From positions 29,376 through 93,375 of the forward strand of contig JAANDG010000576.1 in the NCBI GenBank assembly GCA_036852015.1: 64,000 nucleotides of DNA, given 5' to 3'. The position numbers were made by a program, and so were the translations under genes. This DNA comes from Pelodera strongyloides. Its lineage: Eukaryota > Nematoda > Chromadorea > Rhabditida > Rhabditidae. The notes beneath the pieces are model-generated. The model did not search any database, was not told where the DNA came from, and saw nothing but the letters and a program-made list of their open reading frames with translations. Below, one piece after another: positions 1 to 11,695 of this stretch; the stretch's first letter is position 1, and the number at the start of each line of letters is the position of its first letter.

Positions 1-14
1 GAAAAAGAACTCAC

Positions 15-1506
15 TGCGGCTCCTCCTTCTTCCGGAACATAATCCTTAAATGCTGCAATGTCGCTCTCGTTTTCGACAATGATACACAATAGCTAAAAAA
101 AGTCATGACAAAGGACTCAGTACTGCGTACCATGAATTTCCACAGGACGTTTTTATAATACATTGAATAAACTAATCACTTCTCCATCTACGAACGGGTT
201 TACGACCGTGCCTCATGGAAAATTTACTTTTCATTAGACTTAGACCAGATAGATCCCTGCTCGTGAAAGCGTTACAACTATACCTTGCCAATTGGAATAT
301 CCTTAGTTCCTTCAGCAATTATGATCTTGGCCAGATAGCCCTCTTCCGGGGTCTCGAACCCCATTGTCGCCTAAACAAGAATGATGAAAAAAAGTACCTG
401 GACCTAATTGGCATCCTCGCAAATTAGGTATTAGATTCAGAGGAGAATAGTTTCAAGAAAAAGAGCAGTTCTGAATTGAGAAGAAATTTCCAAAACCCAC
501 AAAATCACCAAACATATTAGCTTGGTGTACAATAATGATGACACACTCAGGAAAAAAGACCTAGTCATAGTAGCCGAGTAGTGTAACCCAAAAGAAACCA
601 ACCTTATCAGTCTCAATCTCGCACAAAAGATCTCCCTCGGCCAACTGCTCACCCTCCTTCTTCTGCCACGACACAACAGTACCCAATTCCATGGTTGGAG
701 ACAAGGCCGGAAGGGTAACCTTGCTATGCGATGGATACTTTCCTAAACAAGCTTGGCATCACTAAACAAAAAATTCCAAACAGATATTTCAAAATTGTGC
801 ATTGTGCCCTGATTCTGAATACACGTGAGCGATTGTTACAGAATAGAAAACCACAAACCCGAAGAATAAAGGCGATATCCTTGGAAGACACGACCCCGCG
901 GGATTTCAGCAGCCGAAACCAGAGGAGGACTGCCAAACAGCGGGGAAAGGCGTGACGCGGTGTGGTGAGTGCGACTAAATATTAGCTTTTGGGTAAACTG
1001 CCTAACATCAACTATCAACATCGACTGAGAAGGGAACACAATTTATTTCAGTAATTTCCATCAGCAGACCAACAGACCTACATAATGGGGATAACAGGAA
1101 GAGGAAGGAATGTTAATTTGTTTTATCTTGATTTATTTATTCAAAGAATCTATGAAACAAGCTGTATATTTTCGAAAGACTTCAAATTGGAACAAAGAAT
1201 AGGAGGTTTGTTTGAGTTTGAATGGTGCTTGAAAACAGTCGGCCTTCGATGGGAAAAATGTTAGTCACAGATGTACACACTTCGGGCGGGTTGAATGTGA
1301 TTTTCAACAATGCGAGATTGGCCTCGTTTATCAGCTAATTGCCTAGCTAAAAATAGGGCCCCAAATTTCTTCAATTGACATATAAATACAATACTAAATA
1401 GTTACCTATGCGAAACCGTCAACGTGGACGCAGCCGCCACGGGAGGCTTGAGTCCATTAAGGGTGCGCAGACCCGTCGGAAGCCCTCTAGCCGAGAACTT
1501 AGACAT
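15..1506 (-). CDS. dlat-1: Dihydrolipoamide acetyltransferase (PDH E2), 5' part, five exons
   Basis: E2 subunit of the mitochondrial pyruvate dehydrogenase complex, which carries acetyl groups on a lipoyl-lysine. Five exons join in phase on the minus strand: 1506-1406 (start codon), 974-859, 742-603, 370-284 and 92-15; the gene continues past the left edge. The first ~72 residues are Arg/Ser/Ala rich with few acids, as expected for a mitochondrial targeting peptide. Residues from about 81 form a complete biotinyl/lipoyl domain: [16 protein letters not shown], then [12 protein letters not shown] with the lipoyl lysine as residue 119 at an exon end, then [16 protein letters not shown] and [14 protein letters not shown]. 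Intron phases are 2, 1, 0, 0 and every junction is GT-AG. A TTTTCAG acceptor (AG at 1537-1538) lies 30 bases before the ATG and is a likely trans-splice site. The catalytic domain is outside the window. The domain match is unambiguous; the symbol assumes orthology with the single nematode gene. Confidence 0.95.
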
Positions 1507-1538
1507 TCTGCCACCGCCCAACGTCTAAGAGAGTACCT

Positions 1539-2600
1539 GAAAACGTAGTATTTCACAATGCAACATCTTCCAACATATAAGTGGAGATTTATTGGGTTTC
1601 AATTTCAAGTTTGACACAGATGATGAGGAGCGCGAAAAATTAGTTTGTTTGGTATATTCCACTAAATACAATCACGTTTGAAGAAATTTATTTTAAATTT
1701 TTCTTCTTCAAAAATAAATCTTCCTCATCATGGTCAAAGGCTCAATAATCGCTGAAGGACAGTCCCAGCCTTAACCTTTTGAAGTCATTGTTGAATAAAA
1801 GTTGGAATAAGAACGGAAGTGAAACTGATTTAACACGGTACACGAAAGGCCACTTTATATATATATATATATATACTTTATTGCGTTAAAAAATGCAACA
1901 ACAATGCGGGTCGAGAGAAAAAAAAAACGAAGAAAAGGAAAATAACAACAAAAACAGCAAAACAATAACTCAACAATAAACATAACACGAATACACAACA
2001 ACAAAAACGAACAGAAATTAAGGCCGGACCGCGGCCTCAGAAATTACGATGAACGAATGTTTCTAATAGACCTCTCATACAAATCTACCAGGTACTTTGA
2101 TATGAACGAGTAAAGCATCTTATGAGAGTGAGTAAGCAGTGCGTTCTCGAGTGACAATAAAATAGACATTGGTAAATCAAGCATAGCAACTATATATATT
2201 TCTTCATAGAGTATTTATGTTACACTTTCGCGCGAATTCGCCGCGAAAGTACCATCCAAGTTGACTTTTCCATTTTCGCGCAGTTTTACATTAGGTGTAT
2301 GCAAAACACGCCGCAGGTGTATGTAAATTTCTTACTGTATGTAAAATTCGAGTAGTTTCCCACTATAGAAACTGCAATAACATGGATGATACTTTCGCAT
2401 GCGAAAGTGCGCGAAAACTTAACATAAATACTCACAGAAGGGCCGGAGCACAGACTTCGCACAGGGCCAGCACGAAGTACGCACAGAAATCGCACACGTG
2501 TGCGCACATACGTGATTTCTGTGCTAAACCTGTGCGATTTTTGTGCTGGCCCTGTGCGATCAGCCCCCCATTCGGCCAGGATCCACCCCCCAATAATAGT
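1539..2600. other. Intergenic, AT-rich, one short GC-rich inverted motif
   Basis: No exon could be supported. The stretch holds a short TA microsatellite (about 1856-1875), A-rich tracts near 1920-2000, GCGCGAA motifs around 2229-2280 and 2394-2416, and a GC-rich segment at 2440-2565. That segment repeats the word GTGCGATTT and its complement in both orientations and closely resembles 4915-5065. Confidence 0.5.
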
Positions 2601-3115
2601 TACTAAAATTGAATACAGCCATCATAGAACAGTAAAACAAGTTCATACACACACGTATAAGATATAAAACATATTTATTCCGCAAATTGAGCACATAATG
2701 AGGGAGAAAACTGTAGCAGCCCAATGGCAGCTGCTCCAAGGCAAATGCATCGTAATCCAGATTCGTATCCGCCTGCTTGGAAACCTCTTCAGTGGATTCT
2801 GCCTCAGAATAACACGACGCTGATCGAGCTGAAAAGGAACAAAATATGTCATTTATCAGAGAAATTCAAATAAAAGAAAAATGAAACAAAAGTAGAGTGT
2901 TGAATTCATATGCACCGTCCGATAAAATTGTTATATAAATTGTGAAGAATATGCTCACCTCTCCTACTTGTCAGGTTTTCCCTTCCTTCCCAAGTTTTCG
3001 AACCACAACTACGGCTGTTCTCCGGGCCGGGCAACTTCCCGAATGCGCTTTTGGAGTTTTTGCATCGTTCGTCGTTCGTCAGAAGTGTTCATCTCCCTAA
3101 AACAACAAGTTTGCT
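2566..3115 (-). other. Possible 3' exons of a minus-strand gene (coiled-coil piece)
   Basis: Two stretches look coding but cannot be joined with certainty. From 3105 down, after a TTTTAG acceptor, one frame reads EMNTSDERRTMQKLQKRIRE and ends at a TAG or at a weak GTAGTT donor. It joins in phase to an upstream stretch ending ALERQKR at a GTACGT donor near 3279. Further down, after a TTTTCAG acceptor near 2852, an acidic frame beginning SASCYSEAESTEE stays open for over 90 codons and contains an AATAAA. These may be alternative last exons of the gene at 3327-4773 or a separate small gene. No family recognised. Confidence 0.25.
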
Positions 3116-3326
3116 AACATGAGTCGCAAATCTTTGTCTTCAATAATAGGATCTTGTTGATCGCTGAACCAACAAACACACGCATCACAGGCGTACTATT
3201 CGTGAAATAAGAGTTCCACACTTGGTGCAAACAGTCAAAAATTCGTAAGAAAGGGGAAAATTACTTCAATTACGTACCGTTTCTGCCTTTCAAGCGCTTC
3301 AGATCTCTGAGTCTCTGATTCTACAT

Positions 3327-4773
3327 TTATACTGACTCCTGTTCGTTAAATTCATTCTTTATGTTGTCCCGATTCTGATGATGTCCCTGTCGATTAGAAA
3401 GCAGAAAGGAGTATCTGAAGAGAAACAAACTAATGCATCGAACTAACTATCAATATACGAATACGCTCCATTAAATATGAAACGGGACAACTAAGCCGAC
3501 ACGGAAGGGCAACGATTTCACATAGTAAAATATAGCGTTAAGCGGTTGAACAAGACATACCTGAACTTCACATTTATGTCCTTCTTGTAGTTGTACAATA
3601 AAGCAGACAGCCGTCAGCAAAGTCATCGTTGGCCCGGAAGCGCCAATAACAGACTCCGGCTGAAAGATGGCCAATATTATTGGAGTAAAATCTCACAAAT
3701 GGGTTAATTCATCGATAAGTAAATTACTTTCAAACGACCGGCAAACGTATTACCTGGGGTAATATAAGAAGCAAGTCATCGCGTCGTTTTGGTTCGCCAA
3801 ACACCACAGCTGCAGACCTATGTTCCAAAAGGATCCGGTGGCCTATTGGAAACGTCCGCGCTTCGCAGTCAGCCGACCCGAGTTCGAATCCAGCCACATA
3901 CACTCACTCAATGCCACCGAGGCGGGGAAAATCGAGGCGAATCCCCCATTGCCTAGCCTGAAGACTTCGAGGGATTTGTCCTTTCGTCTCGTCGTCAAAC
4001 ACTCTGTATAACTCCACAAAACCTCATTGGAAAGATCAAGGATCAACATTATCTGAAGAAAAAATCTCCCCTCCACGCATTCCCCCCGCGGATTGAAGAA
4101 GCACGACGCTAGAAACCTTCCGCACTTGTTCCATGTACTTGATTGATGTTGTATCTGATTGATTGTATGTGTGAATAAAGTAGTGATATTTTTTTATCCG
4201 TAGCCTGTTCTTTCGAATTTCCAGGGCCTCCGACCTCCGTCCTTGAAATTTAGCACTCTACCACTGAAAAATGTTAGCAATAAAATCGTCGACATCCGGT
4301 GATGGTGTCACTGAAAATAAAAGAAGAAAATCAAATACTCACTGGTCAACAGCCAACAGCGCTCACAGTTTGGTGCCACATCATGATTTACGCCACCAGC
4401 ACAAGTGAGGTTATCGTACAAGTTGCTTCTCACTAAGCAGCTTCTCCAGCACATTATCGAGTTTCGTTTCGACATTCTTATTCGCTCTAGGACAAAAAAA
4501 GTCAGATGAATTAACCGACATAATTCTGCGACCAGGGCAACAGAGTAAGAAACAAAAAAAACCTGCTCAAGTAACCAAATAACACACCAAACAACCCAGA
4601 AATAATCGTAAACCCATCTGAGGCGACATCCTGCAGATCTCAACACTAGAAACAGGAAAGAGATAAACAATTAAGCATGACGGTACATCAATACAGCAAA
4701 GATGTGCATACCTTTTTACTTCTTGGTTGGAAACGGGCGCTTCCGGCGTTTGAACAGCAGAAGTAGGGTTGAA
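3327..4773 (-). CDS. Unrecognised protein with two hydrophobic segments, seven exons
   Basis: Minus-strand exons 4773-4720, 4630-4563, 4486-4434, 4310-4262, 3817-3754, 3659-3561 and possibly 3386-3327 join in one open frame with GT-AG ends (intron phases 0, 2, 1, 2, 0, 0). The predicted order is a Pro/Ser-rich start, a likely membrane helix (GFTIISGLFGVLFGYL), a short amphipathic stretch (NKNVETKLDNVLEKLL), an acidic stretch, then VVFGEPKRRDDLLLILPQ and a second hydrophobic stretch (GPTMTLLTAVCFIVQL). The last exon would end in NEQESV. The first exon starts either at an in-frame ATG just upstream (4788) or after a TTTCAG acceptor, so more 5' exons may exist. A SINE lies in the intron between 3818 and 4261. 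The consistent phases over six exons are the main support. I do not recognise the family. Confidence 0.5.
3830..4198 (+). repeat. tRNA-derived SINE, copy 1
   Basis: The left part carries an A-box-like TGGCCTATTGG and a B-box GAGTTCGAATCC, as in a tRNA-derived head. The body shares CCTAGCCTGAAGACTTCGAG with copy 3 (61994-62200), and the tail shares GATTGTATGTGTGAATAAAG with copy 2 (50987-51330). The element lies in the intron of the minus-strand gene 3327-4773, ending close to the acceptor of the 3817 exon. Confidence 0.7.
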
Positions 4774-4799
4774 CTGAAAGTTAAACATAGGAAACACTC

Positions 4800-5196
4800 A
4801 ACGTGATAAATAACATGAATAACGAAAGCAAGGAAGAAGAAACAACAGCAAAAGGAGAGCAGAAACAAAACTGTCGAAAATTTTCTAAGTATTTTCGCAA
4901 CGCAACCAACTGCGTTACGTGCGTTTTTGCCGTGCGATTTCTGGGCGCACAAAAATCGCACGTTGGGCGCACAATTCACCCACAAATCTGTGCGAACCCT
5001 GGGCGAAACCTGTGCGATTTCTGTGCGATCGGGCCGGCCCTGTGCGATTTCTGTGCAGCGGCTTTCCATGATCAAAACTTGAGTTCGATCGAAAAAAAAA
5101 TGCGAAACATCCGCAAAAGTGCATAATAAGAGCCGCCCGTACGGATTACCGTATTGAGGGGCCGCGCGATTTAGATTAGGTAAATACTTTCTAGCG
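4800..5196. other. Intergenic with GC-rich TGTGCGATTT repeat block
   Basis: The block at 4915-5065 has repeated and inverted TGTGCGATTTCTG words and CTGGGCG words. It matches the block at 2440-2565. No gene seen; the open frames here arise from the repeat. Confidence 0.5.
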
Positions 5197-5595
5197 TTAA
5201 AGGGCATGTCAAGGGGGATTCTGCGCAGAAAGGCATCTCCAGGCGCAGACTAAGTAAATCTCAAAAGGCGCCCAATACAGTACCCATAAAAATGGCGCCA
5301 GAATAAAATGTTTGAGATTTTGTCATCATAAAAGTGAAGAAAACACGCCGCAACGCAAGCAAACGGGCGCGTTGCGGCGAGCCGGTAATTCAAGCCGTCC
5401 CGTGGACAGAGATTTGGCTTAGCTCTGTCCGCACGACTAGAATCCCATACTGAAGGAGTTTTTTGGAGGGGTTTGAAATTGTTTTTCTTCTTACATGAAA
5501 GTTTTTGTTTATTTTTATTTTCACTTTCCTTACCTTCAAAACGCAAGCTTTTTTTTTGAGCCCAACATGCAAAACCGGCTTGACATTCCCTTTAA
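5197..5595. mobile_element. TTAA-flanked MITE (family A), copy 1
   Basis: Element 5201-5591 with TTAA at both flanks and imperfect terminal inverted repeats (AGGGCATGTCAAG against the complement of CTTGACATTCCCT). Its ends and interior match, in inverted orientation, the element at 20203-20595, and part of it is found again at 32770-32910. No open frame for a transposase. Confidence 0.75.
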
Positions 5596-5724
5596 AAAGG
5601 CGGGCGAAAAAAAGGAAAACAACAACAAAAACAACAAAACAACAACTCTACAATAAACATAATACGAATACACAACAACAAGAACTTACAGAATTTACGA
5701 TGCACGAATATTTAAATTAGGAAA

Positions 5725-5913
5725 ATGCCTGAGAACACTGTAAGAAATTATATGCAGCAGACACTCACTAAAGAACAAAGACAATTCTCCATGCTCCAAG
5801 TCTCCAGTCTGCCCGCTTTATATCTTCACATTCCTTTTATTCAGGTTTGTCAAACGTGCAACGAATCTGTGCCCGGAAACCTTCAGGAACAGAACAGAAG
5901 GTGTTTACTGTAG
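5725..5913 (+). CDS. Small ORF or last exon of an unknown plus-strand gene
   Basis: A 62-codon frame from an ATG at 5725. Its second part follows a TTTATTCAG acceptor and reads VCQTCNESVPGNLQEQNRR, ending in CLL and stop at 5913. An AATAAA lies at about 5940, a typical distance for poly(A). It could be a free-standing short gene or the final exon of a gene whose upstream exons I cannot place, since the element at 5201-5591 sits directly upstream. No family recognised. Confidence 0.25.
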   Translation: MPENTVRNYMQQTLTKEQRQFSMLQVSSLPALYLHIPFIQVCQTCNESVPGNLQEQNRRCLL

Positions 5914-6667
5914 TTTCTTATATTCTCATTTCCAATTCCAAATAAAAAGCGGTAGCAGTGAGACACATGGTACACCCATCCATTGAAATTGAACACATTT
6001 GGTTTCCATTTTAATACGGTTTACATAATTTTACGATGTCATCAAGAAGGTTAAGAGGCTTTTTAGATTAAGGAGACACATAATCGTATTCTTTTATTCC
6101 GATGAATAGGGAGGAGGAGCACGCATATCGTATATGAGATTTTTATTCTGTTCTCATTGAACAATATATGTATAAGTCCACTCTTTTATTTTCAGTTTTT
6201 TTTTATTTTATTGCGCTGGAAAGTCAGCGCGTCAAATTTGCATATTGATTTAGGGTTGAATGTTCACAAGTGTGTGTTCACCACAATAACACCAAAACTT
6301 TATGAATCGTTCCATTTTCTTGCAATGTAAAGGTACTCTGCTTTGGCATGTCAACTTCAAAATTTATCGCCTATTGTTTATTTTTATTATGGAATGAAAG
6401 TAAGTTGTAAATCAGCTTCATCACATTTTACCGGAAAGAATCAGAAATAATGTGTGATGAAACCATGAAATTTGATATCTTAATAAGAAGAAATAAAAGA
6501 TTCGAGAAAGTAAACACGTAAGCGGCCCAAGACACTCCCACGATATTATATTAGACTAGAAGTTCACGAGGGGAAGCATGACTACGAAGCAACAACACAT
6601 ATGCACCAGCATATCTTACGCATTTTTGTGAACCTATTTCTTCTTTTATGGAAAAAAATATATTAAC
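5914..6667. other. AT-rich intergenic, nothing recognised
   Basis: Low-complexity AT-rich DNA with no supported exon, RNA gene or element boundary. Confidence 0.5.
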
Positions 6668-7471
6668 TTAAAGGGAATATGTAGGCCCTTTTTGAAGTTA
6701 AGCTGTATTAATAGAATGCGTGTTGCCCATTACGGAAACAATAACAAAAGTTGTCTACAATTACCCACTTAAAAGAAAATCAATTACAAAGCTCGCCTTT
6801 TCCATAGTAAACGCTAATTCGGAACCCTTGCATAAATTTGGGTCCGATTGAATAAATTTCAGTTTAAATCGGCAAATAGCAAGATTCAAGATGCAGCGCA
6901 TTCCAATTTCGTATTTACATATTCAGTCGCCTATTTAAAGGGACAGGCCCATCAAATTAAACCTATATTTACGATTTCGTCTTAATTTTTATTAAAAGTG
7001 TTTATTACAATATATGCAAACCAAATTTTATCGACATTCACCCCGGGGAACTTTTTCCGACGAGCGCGTCCACAAATGTATACCGTTGCCTAGCCCTTCC
7101 TCTCGTTGCCTATCCGCTCTGGTTGTCTGCTCTCTCGGTTTTTTTCTCTGGCACCTCTTTATTGAGCATACTCTCTCATGCATAATTTTGTAACTGTGTT
7201 ATAACATACGAGAAGTAAAAGAATTATTAGGACTAAATGGATGCAAATACGGTACCCTTATGAGTTGGGCTCGGCGTAAAAAAGTTTCCCGGGGTGAATG
7301 TGGATAAAAATTAGTGTGTATATATTGTAATAAACGCTGCTAATAAAAAATTACATGAAATCGTAAATATATGTTTATTTTGATGGGCCTGTCCCTTTAA
7401 ATTAACGTCTGGTATGGAAACGCTAGTTTCGCTTTTTTTGCTCATTTGGAGTGCCTACATATTCGCTTTAA
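6668..7471. mobile_element. TTAA-flanked MITE (family B), interrupted by a second MITE
   Basis: Outer element 6672-7467 with ends AGGGAATATGTAGGCC and the complement CTACATATTCGCT, flanked by TTAA at 6668-6671 and 7468-7471. The same element without the insertion is at 25046-25390. The outer sequence breaks at CTATTTAA (to 6938) and resumes at 7397. Confidence 0.85.
6935..7400. mobile_element. TTAA-flanked MITE (family C), nested copy
   Basis: Element 6939-7396 with matching ends AGGGACAGGCCCATCAAATT and its complement, and TTAA at 6935-6938 and 7397-7400. It sits inside the family B element. A second family C copy is at 30199-30586. Most of its length is a long imperfect palindrome. Confidence 0.85.
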
Positions 7472-8341
7472 TGTTTAGAAAATGTTGTGAACCTATTTCT
7501 TCTTTTATGGAAAAAATAAATAAACGTATTGTTTAGAAAATTGCAAATGTGATTCTTTGAGCAGTTGAGAGTGTCTTTGCAGATCACAGATAAACCCAGG
7601 TTTTCTCTGATAGAGCAATTATGTGTGCCTGGCTCACGGTCTCTTGCACAAGTTAAGTCAACACCCGTCCATTAAATAAAATGAGTACGATTCGATAAAA
7701 AAAAGTTTGACATGTCCCCATGTAACGTAAATACATAGCATAGCAGTGAACTTGTCCATTTATAAGTTTCAAAAGCCGGCTGTTAAACCGCTTCAAATCC
7801 TCAGGTGATACACGTCGTATTAGAGAACATTATCAGAACATTTGACAGTTTATTTCAATTTCTTTACTCCATGTTTTTCGTAACATTGAGAACAAGTTTT
7901 ACTTCATAACATTTTTTTGCTCATTTTTAACATCGAACTTTCTTGTGACTCCGATAATCAGCACTGAGAAATAACAAATTGCAAATTCAAATTTGTAATT
8001 CGTCGTAATTCCCCGCCCCATATTACCTATCATAAATAAGCACTGGCAAAGACAACAAAAACGTCCTAGATTCAAATGCATAACATGTCATAAGTGCATA
8101 CATATTTTTGAAAAAAAAAAACGATCTTTATGCATTTTTTGTTTCAGTGTTTACGCTAATGCGAAATTATCTAGCAACAGCTCACACTCAACTGTGGAAT
8201 GAGCTCATCAAATAATTTGAAGTTATCCTGTATTTGTTTTATTGTATTAAAGTTCATATAAAACTTCGCTCTCTTCAAGACTCTCCTAAAATGTTTAGTG
8301 AAGAAAGCGCATACTGGACGCTTGCATTACCATGTATTCTA
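7472..8341. other. AT-rich intergenic, nothing recognised
   Basis: No exon or element boundary supported between the two TTAA elements. Confidence 0.4.
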
Positions 8342-8799
8342 TTAAAGGGAGAGGCCCATGAGAATAAAGTTTTCCTCAATTTACTTGCACAGAATGTCCG
8401 GAATTTCAGAAATATTACTGTGAGAACCGCATTGTTTGAAGCCTGGAACTCACAGAGTTATTCTCCGACAAACAATTCGGTCAGGTACCGTTGTCAGGAT
8501 CAATTTTCGCGCTTTTAGGGCATTCCTGTGTTGGAAACGCCTCGTTATAATTGTAGTAATGATCTATATTCGCTAGAACATTATTACGTTGAAAAAGAAT
8601 GCAAGTGCACGGATATAAACCATAAAAACTAATTTTTGTGTTGCTGACTACGGTACCTGGTCGAACTGTTTAGCATAGAATATCTCTGCGAGTTCTAGAT
8701 GCAAATTTATGCGGTTTTCACAGTAATATTTCTGAGATACCGGACATTGTGCGCAAGTAAATTGAAGAAATTCTTTTTCTCGTGGGCCTCTCCCTTTAA
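8342..8799. mobile_element. TTAA-flanked MITE (family D), copy 1
   Basis: Element 8346-8795; ends AGGGAGAGGCCCATGAGA and complement of TCTCGTGGGCCTCTCCCT, TTAA on both sides. The interior is palindromic (CAGAATGTCCGGAATTTCAG and its inverse). Matches 10021-10458 closely. Confidence 0.85.
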
Positions 8800-10016
8800 A
8801 ATTACTGTGACGTTTCCACCATTGAATTGAGCACGCAAATAATACATGGTACTGCAGGCAGCTGTTCAGCAGTTCAGCACTGTATGTTTCACGATCGACT
8901 CAACGCGAAACTTGGCGAAGGTAGGTCGAGGTTCAATGAATGTGTTGAAAAGACATGACAACTTCAAACACGATAACTGCACACCACCTTATCCTTATCT
9001 GATTCTGGATGGATTTTACCATTTTCGTACAGTGGCCGCGGCATGTTCTCGCTGCATGTTTGCGCCAAGTTTCCGCCGGGCACCACCAGGTTTTATCAGT
9101 GCGCGTACCGTTCCGAACACATTCATTTATCAATAGCATTCGTTCCCGCTATGACGAGATTATTTAATCTCGGAGGATGCTGCTTCTGGAGCCTTCTCTT
9201 CTATATAGCAACAATTATATACGACATACTCGCATCTAATAGTGTCCCTTATTATAGAACTCCAATTAACTTTGTCTTAAACTCTGCCTCCTTACTTTAG
9301 TGGCACTACCTTCTGATTTTTCAATTGATCCTAGCTTTCTTTGTGTATACCATTTGGTGATCATGTGGTGACGGATGACGACCGTTTTCGAGGAAACTTG
9401 GTCACGAAAAGTCAACAAGTGATCACTAAATGGGTTGGCCCACGAAAAACACCAGGGAACCGTCACCAAATGGTTTGTCCGTGTCCTATCATAGCGTTCA
9501 ATGTCACGCCTTTACCTCACGTGCACATTTTCTTCGACGTTGAACTATCGAATAATTTTTGAGCTTTTGCTTTGTAAAGTATGTTTCGGAATTTAATACC
9601 ATCGTCTGTCGATAAAAGGAAACCATTTGAGCACTTCATTCTCGTGAGCCTCCTCCTTTAATCGAATTTTGATAAGAATAGTTGGCGGAAATTTGATCTT
9701 TGTTCGGTAGATAAGAAACTTTGCAAGCTTTCAATTTAGAGAAATATAGTTGCCATAATCTTTCGTACTGTCAAGAATGCCACACATACAATTGATAAGG
9801 TTTCCTGGAGCAGATGGTTAGCATGTTTTTTTTTGTTATAGCAGTGGGGTGATCTATCTCATTGTAGAATTGTAGAAAAGTATCAAATGAGATGTTCGTG
9901 ATAATTATAGAGGTTACATTGGTCGTTCGAGTTGTGTTGGCACACAACGCTGCAATGCTTTTTCTTTCTCTCTTTGTCAAAGAGTTCAATTAATTGTCCC
10001 TTCTCTTGAATGCAAA
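8800..10016. other. Intergenic, fragment of family D near 9640-9660
   Basis: Holds a GCGAAACTTGGCGAAGG motif near 8908, a segment at 9340-9480 that repeats CACCAAATGG/CCATTTGGTG words in both orientations, and a remnant end (GTGAGCCTCCTCCTTTAA) near 9643. No exon supported. Confidence 0.4.
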
Positions 10017-10462
10017 TTAAAGGGAGAGGCCCACGAGAAAAAACTTTTGTTCAATTTATTTGCACAGAATGTCCGGAATTTCAGAAATGTTACTGTGAAA
10101 ACCGCACTTCTTAGCACCCAGAACTCACAGAGTTATTGCCCGGCAAACCGTTCGGCCAGGTACCGTAGTCAGAAACGTTTTATGGTTTAAATCCATCCAT
10201 TAGCATTATTTTTCTTCATAATAATGGTTAAACGAATAAAGATCATTCCTACGATTATAACAAAGCGTTTCCAATACTGTAATGCCCTAAAAGCGCAAAA
10301 TTGATTCTGATTACGGTACCTGACCGAACTGTTTGCCGGGGAATAACTCTGTGAGTTCTAGGTGCCAAGAAATGCGGTTTTCACAGTAATATTTCTGAAA
10401 TTCCGGACGTTCTGTGCAAGTAAACTGAGGAAAACTTTTTTCTCGTGGGCCTCTCCCTTTAA
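10017..10462. mobile_element. TTAA-flanked MITE (family D), copy 2
   Basis: Element 10021-10458 with near-perfect ends (AGGGAGAGGCCCACGAGA and complement), TTAA at 10017-10020 and 10459-10462. Confidence 0.85.
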
Positions 10463-11368
10463 GGTACGAAAGCCGTATTTGTGTTCAAGACGCATTTGTT
10501 TCAGCATGGTGTTTTATTCATTCAAAATTTCGTTTCAGCCGCTTCTGCTGATATTATTTTAGCGCTGAAAATGTGCGGCGCCGCTGTAGTATTCTCTCCT
10601 CCCTAGCCTCTCTCTTTCTATGTACAAACATAGTGCGTTTAATTGCTGACGATACAATTCTGACTATAATGATCTCAAAAATTTCTTCCGTTAATGTTTT
10701 CTAATCCAGACATATTATGTACTATAAAATGAACAGTTTTGTAGAATCGTGTGTCACCACAACTTGCACCGATAGACCGAAAAGATAAAGGAAAAGTGAA
10801 ATGTAAGTGACCTTTTTGTTTACATTTCATGTTTTATTTCCTTGTGTACATCTAAAGAATACAGAATTTCAACTGATACATTGATAAAGTCTGCAAGGTA
10901 ATGATTTTATTGTATGTTTCTAGTCCGAACACATCCACCGTGAACCACTGCAAGTCAATATTAATATATAGTTTATGTGCCTGATTTTTTTTGTCCAATT
11001 CAATGTTTTGTATTTCCTCTTACTTAACTTATCGTCATTTTTGCTCACTTAATTTAACAATTACTTATATCAGCTAAACATAGTCTAGACAATTGAAAAG
11101 TTGTTGTGCATTGCTCTTATAAGAAGAATAGCTGAACTTTTTAGGTGCACATTTTTCTGTAATATTTATCAAGTCGACGGGCATGCTTGAAATAATCTTA
11201 TAATGCATTATCTCTCGCTTTGCCTTCTAAGTTGCAAAGGGAATTAGTAAAAAAATCAAGAAATTTTACTTACTCCAGTTGCAGATGAATAAAAATCCAA
11301 TTAGTTATTTTTTTACCAACTTTTTCTATTTCAATCATTTGTTGGTCTCTTAGAGTGGAACTTAAAGC
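10463..11368. other. AT-rich intergenic
   Basis: No supported gene. A minus-strand frame ending at a GTAAGT donor near 11270 looks weakly coding but runs straight into the inverted repeat at 11369-11617. Confidence 0.4.
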
Positions 11369-11617
11369 CGCGTTCGAGTTGGGAAAAAGTTGGTGGAATT
11401 CCGGAATTCCACCGTTCGAGATGGACGCGGAAACGTGCGAGGACCAGCAAAAATACCGTAGTGGAATTATATGTTTGACAACTGCAAGAGCCAAAAATGA
11501 CGCTTGACCCCTACGGTTCGGGCTAAATAACGGAAAAACGTTTACGTTTCCGGTGTCCCATCTCGAACGGTGGAATTCCGGAATTCCACAACTTTTTCCC
11601 AACTCGAACGCGCCTTG
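11369..11617. mobile_element. Inverted-repeat element with GCGTTCGAGTTGGG termini
   Basis: Ends GCGTTCGAGTTGGGAAAAAG and complement near 11608. The internal half-palindrome GTGGAATTCCGGAATTCCAC occurs on both sides of a ~120 bp centre. MITE-like; target duplication unclear. Confidence 0.7.
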
Positions 11618-11695
11618 ATAAATTTCCACTGAAATCTAATCAATTAGCAAGGATCCAGGAAATTATAAATGTGTTGATAACAAACAATCCTTTAG

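Noticed and set aside
284..370. tRNA B-box-like GGTTCGAGACCCC on the minus strand
   Set aside because: It lies inside the lipoyl-domain exon of dlat-1 ([11 protein letters not shown]), so the resemblance is chance.
4308..4670. 120-codon minus-strand ORF
   Set aside because: It overlaps exons of the gene at 3327-4773 in another frame and reads through introns.
11270..11629. 119-codon minus-strand ORF
   Set aside because: Two thirds of it is the inverted-repeat element 11369-11617; only the end before a GTAAGT looks coding, which is not enough.
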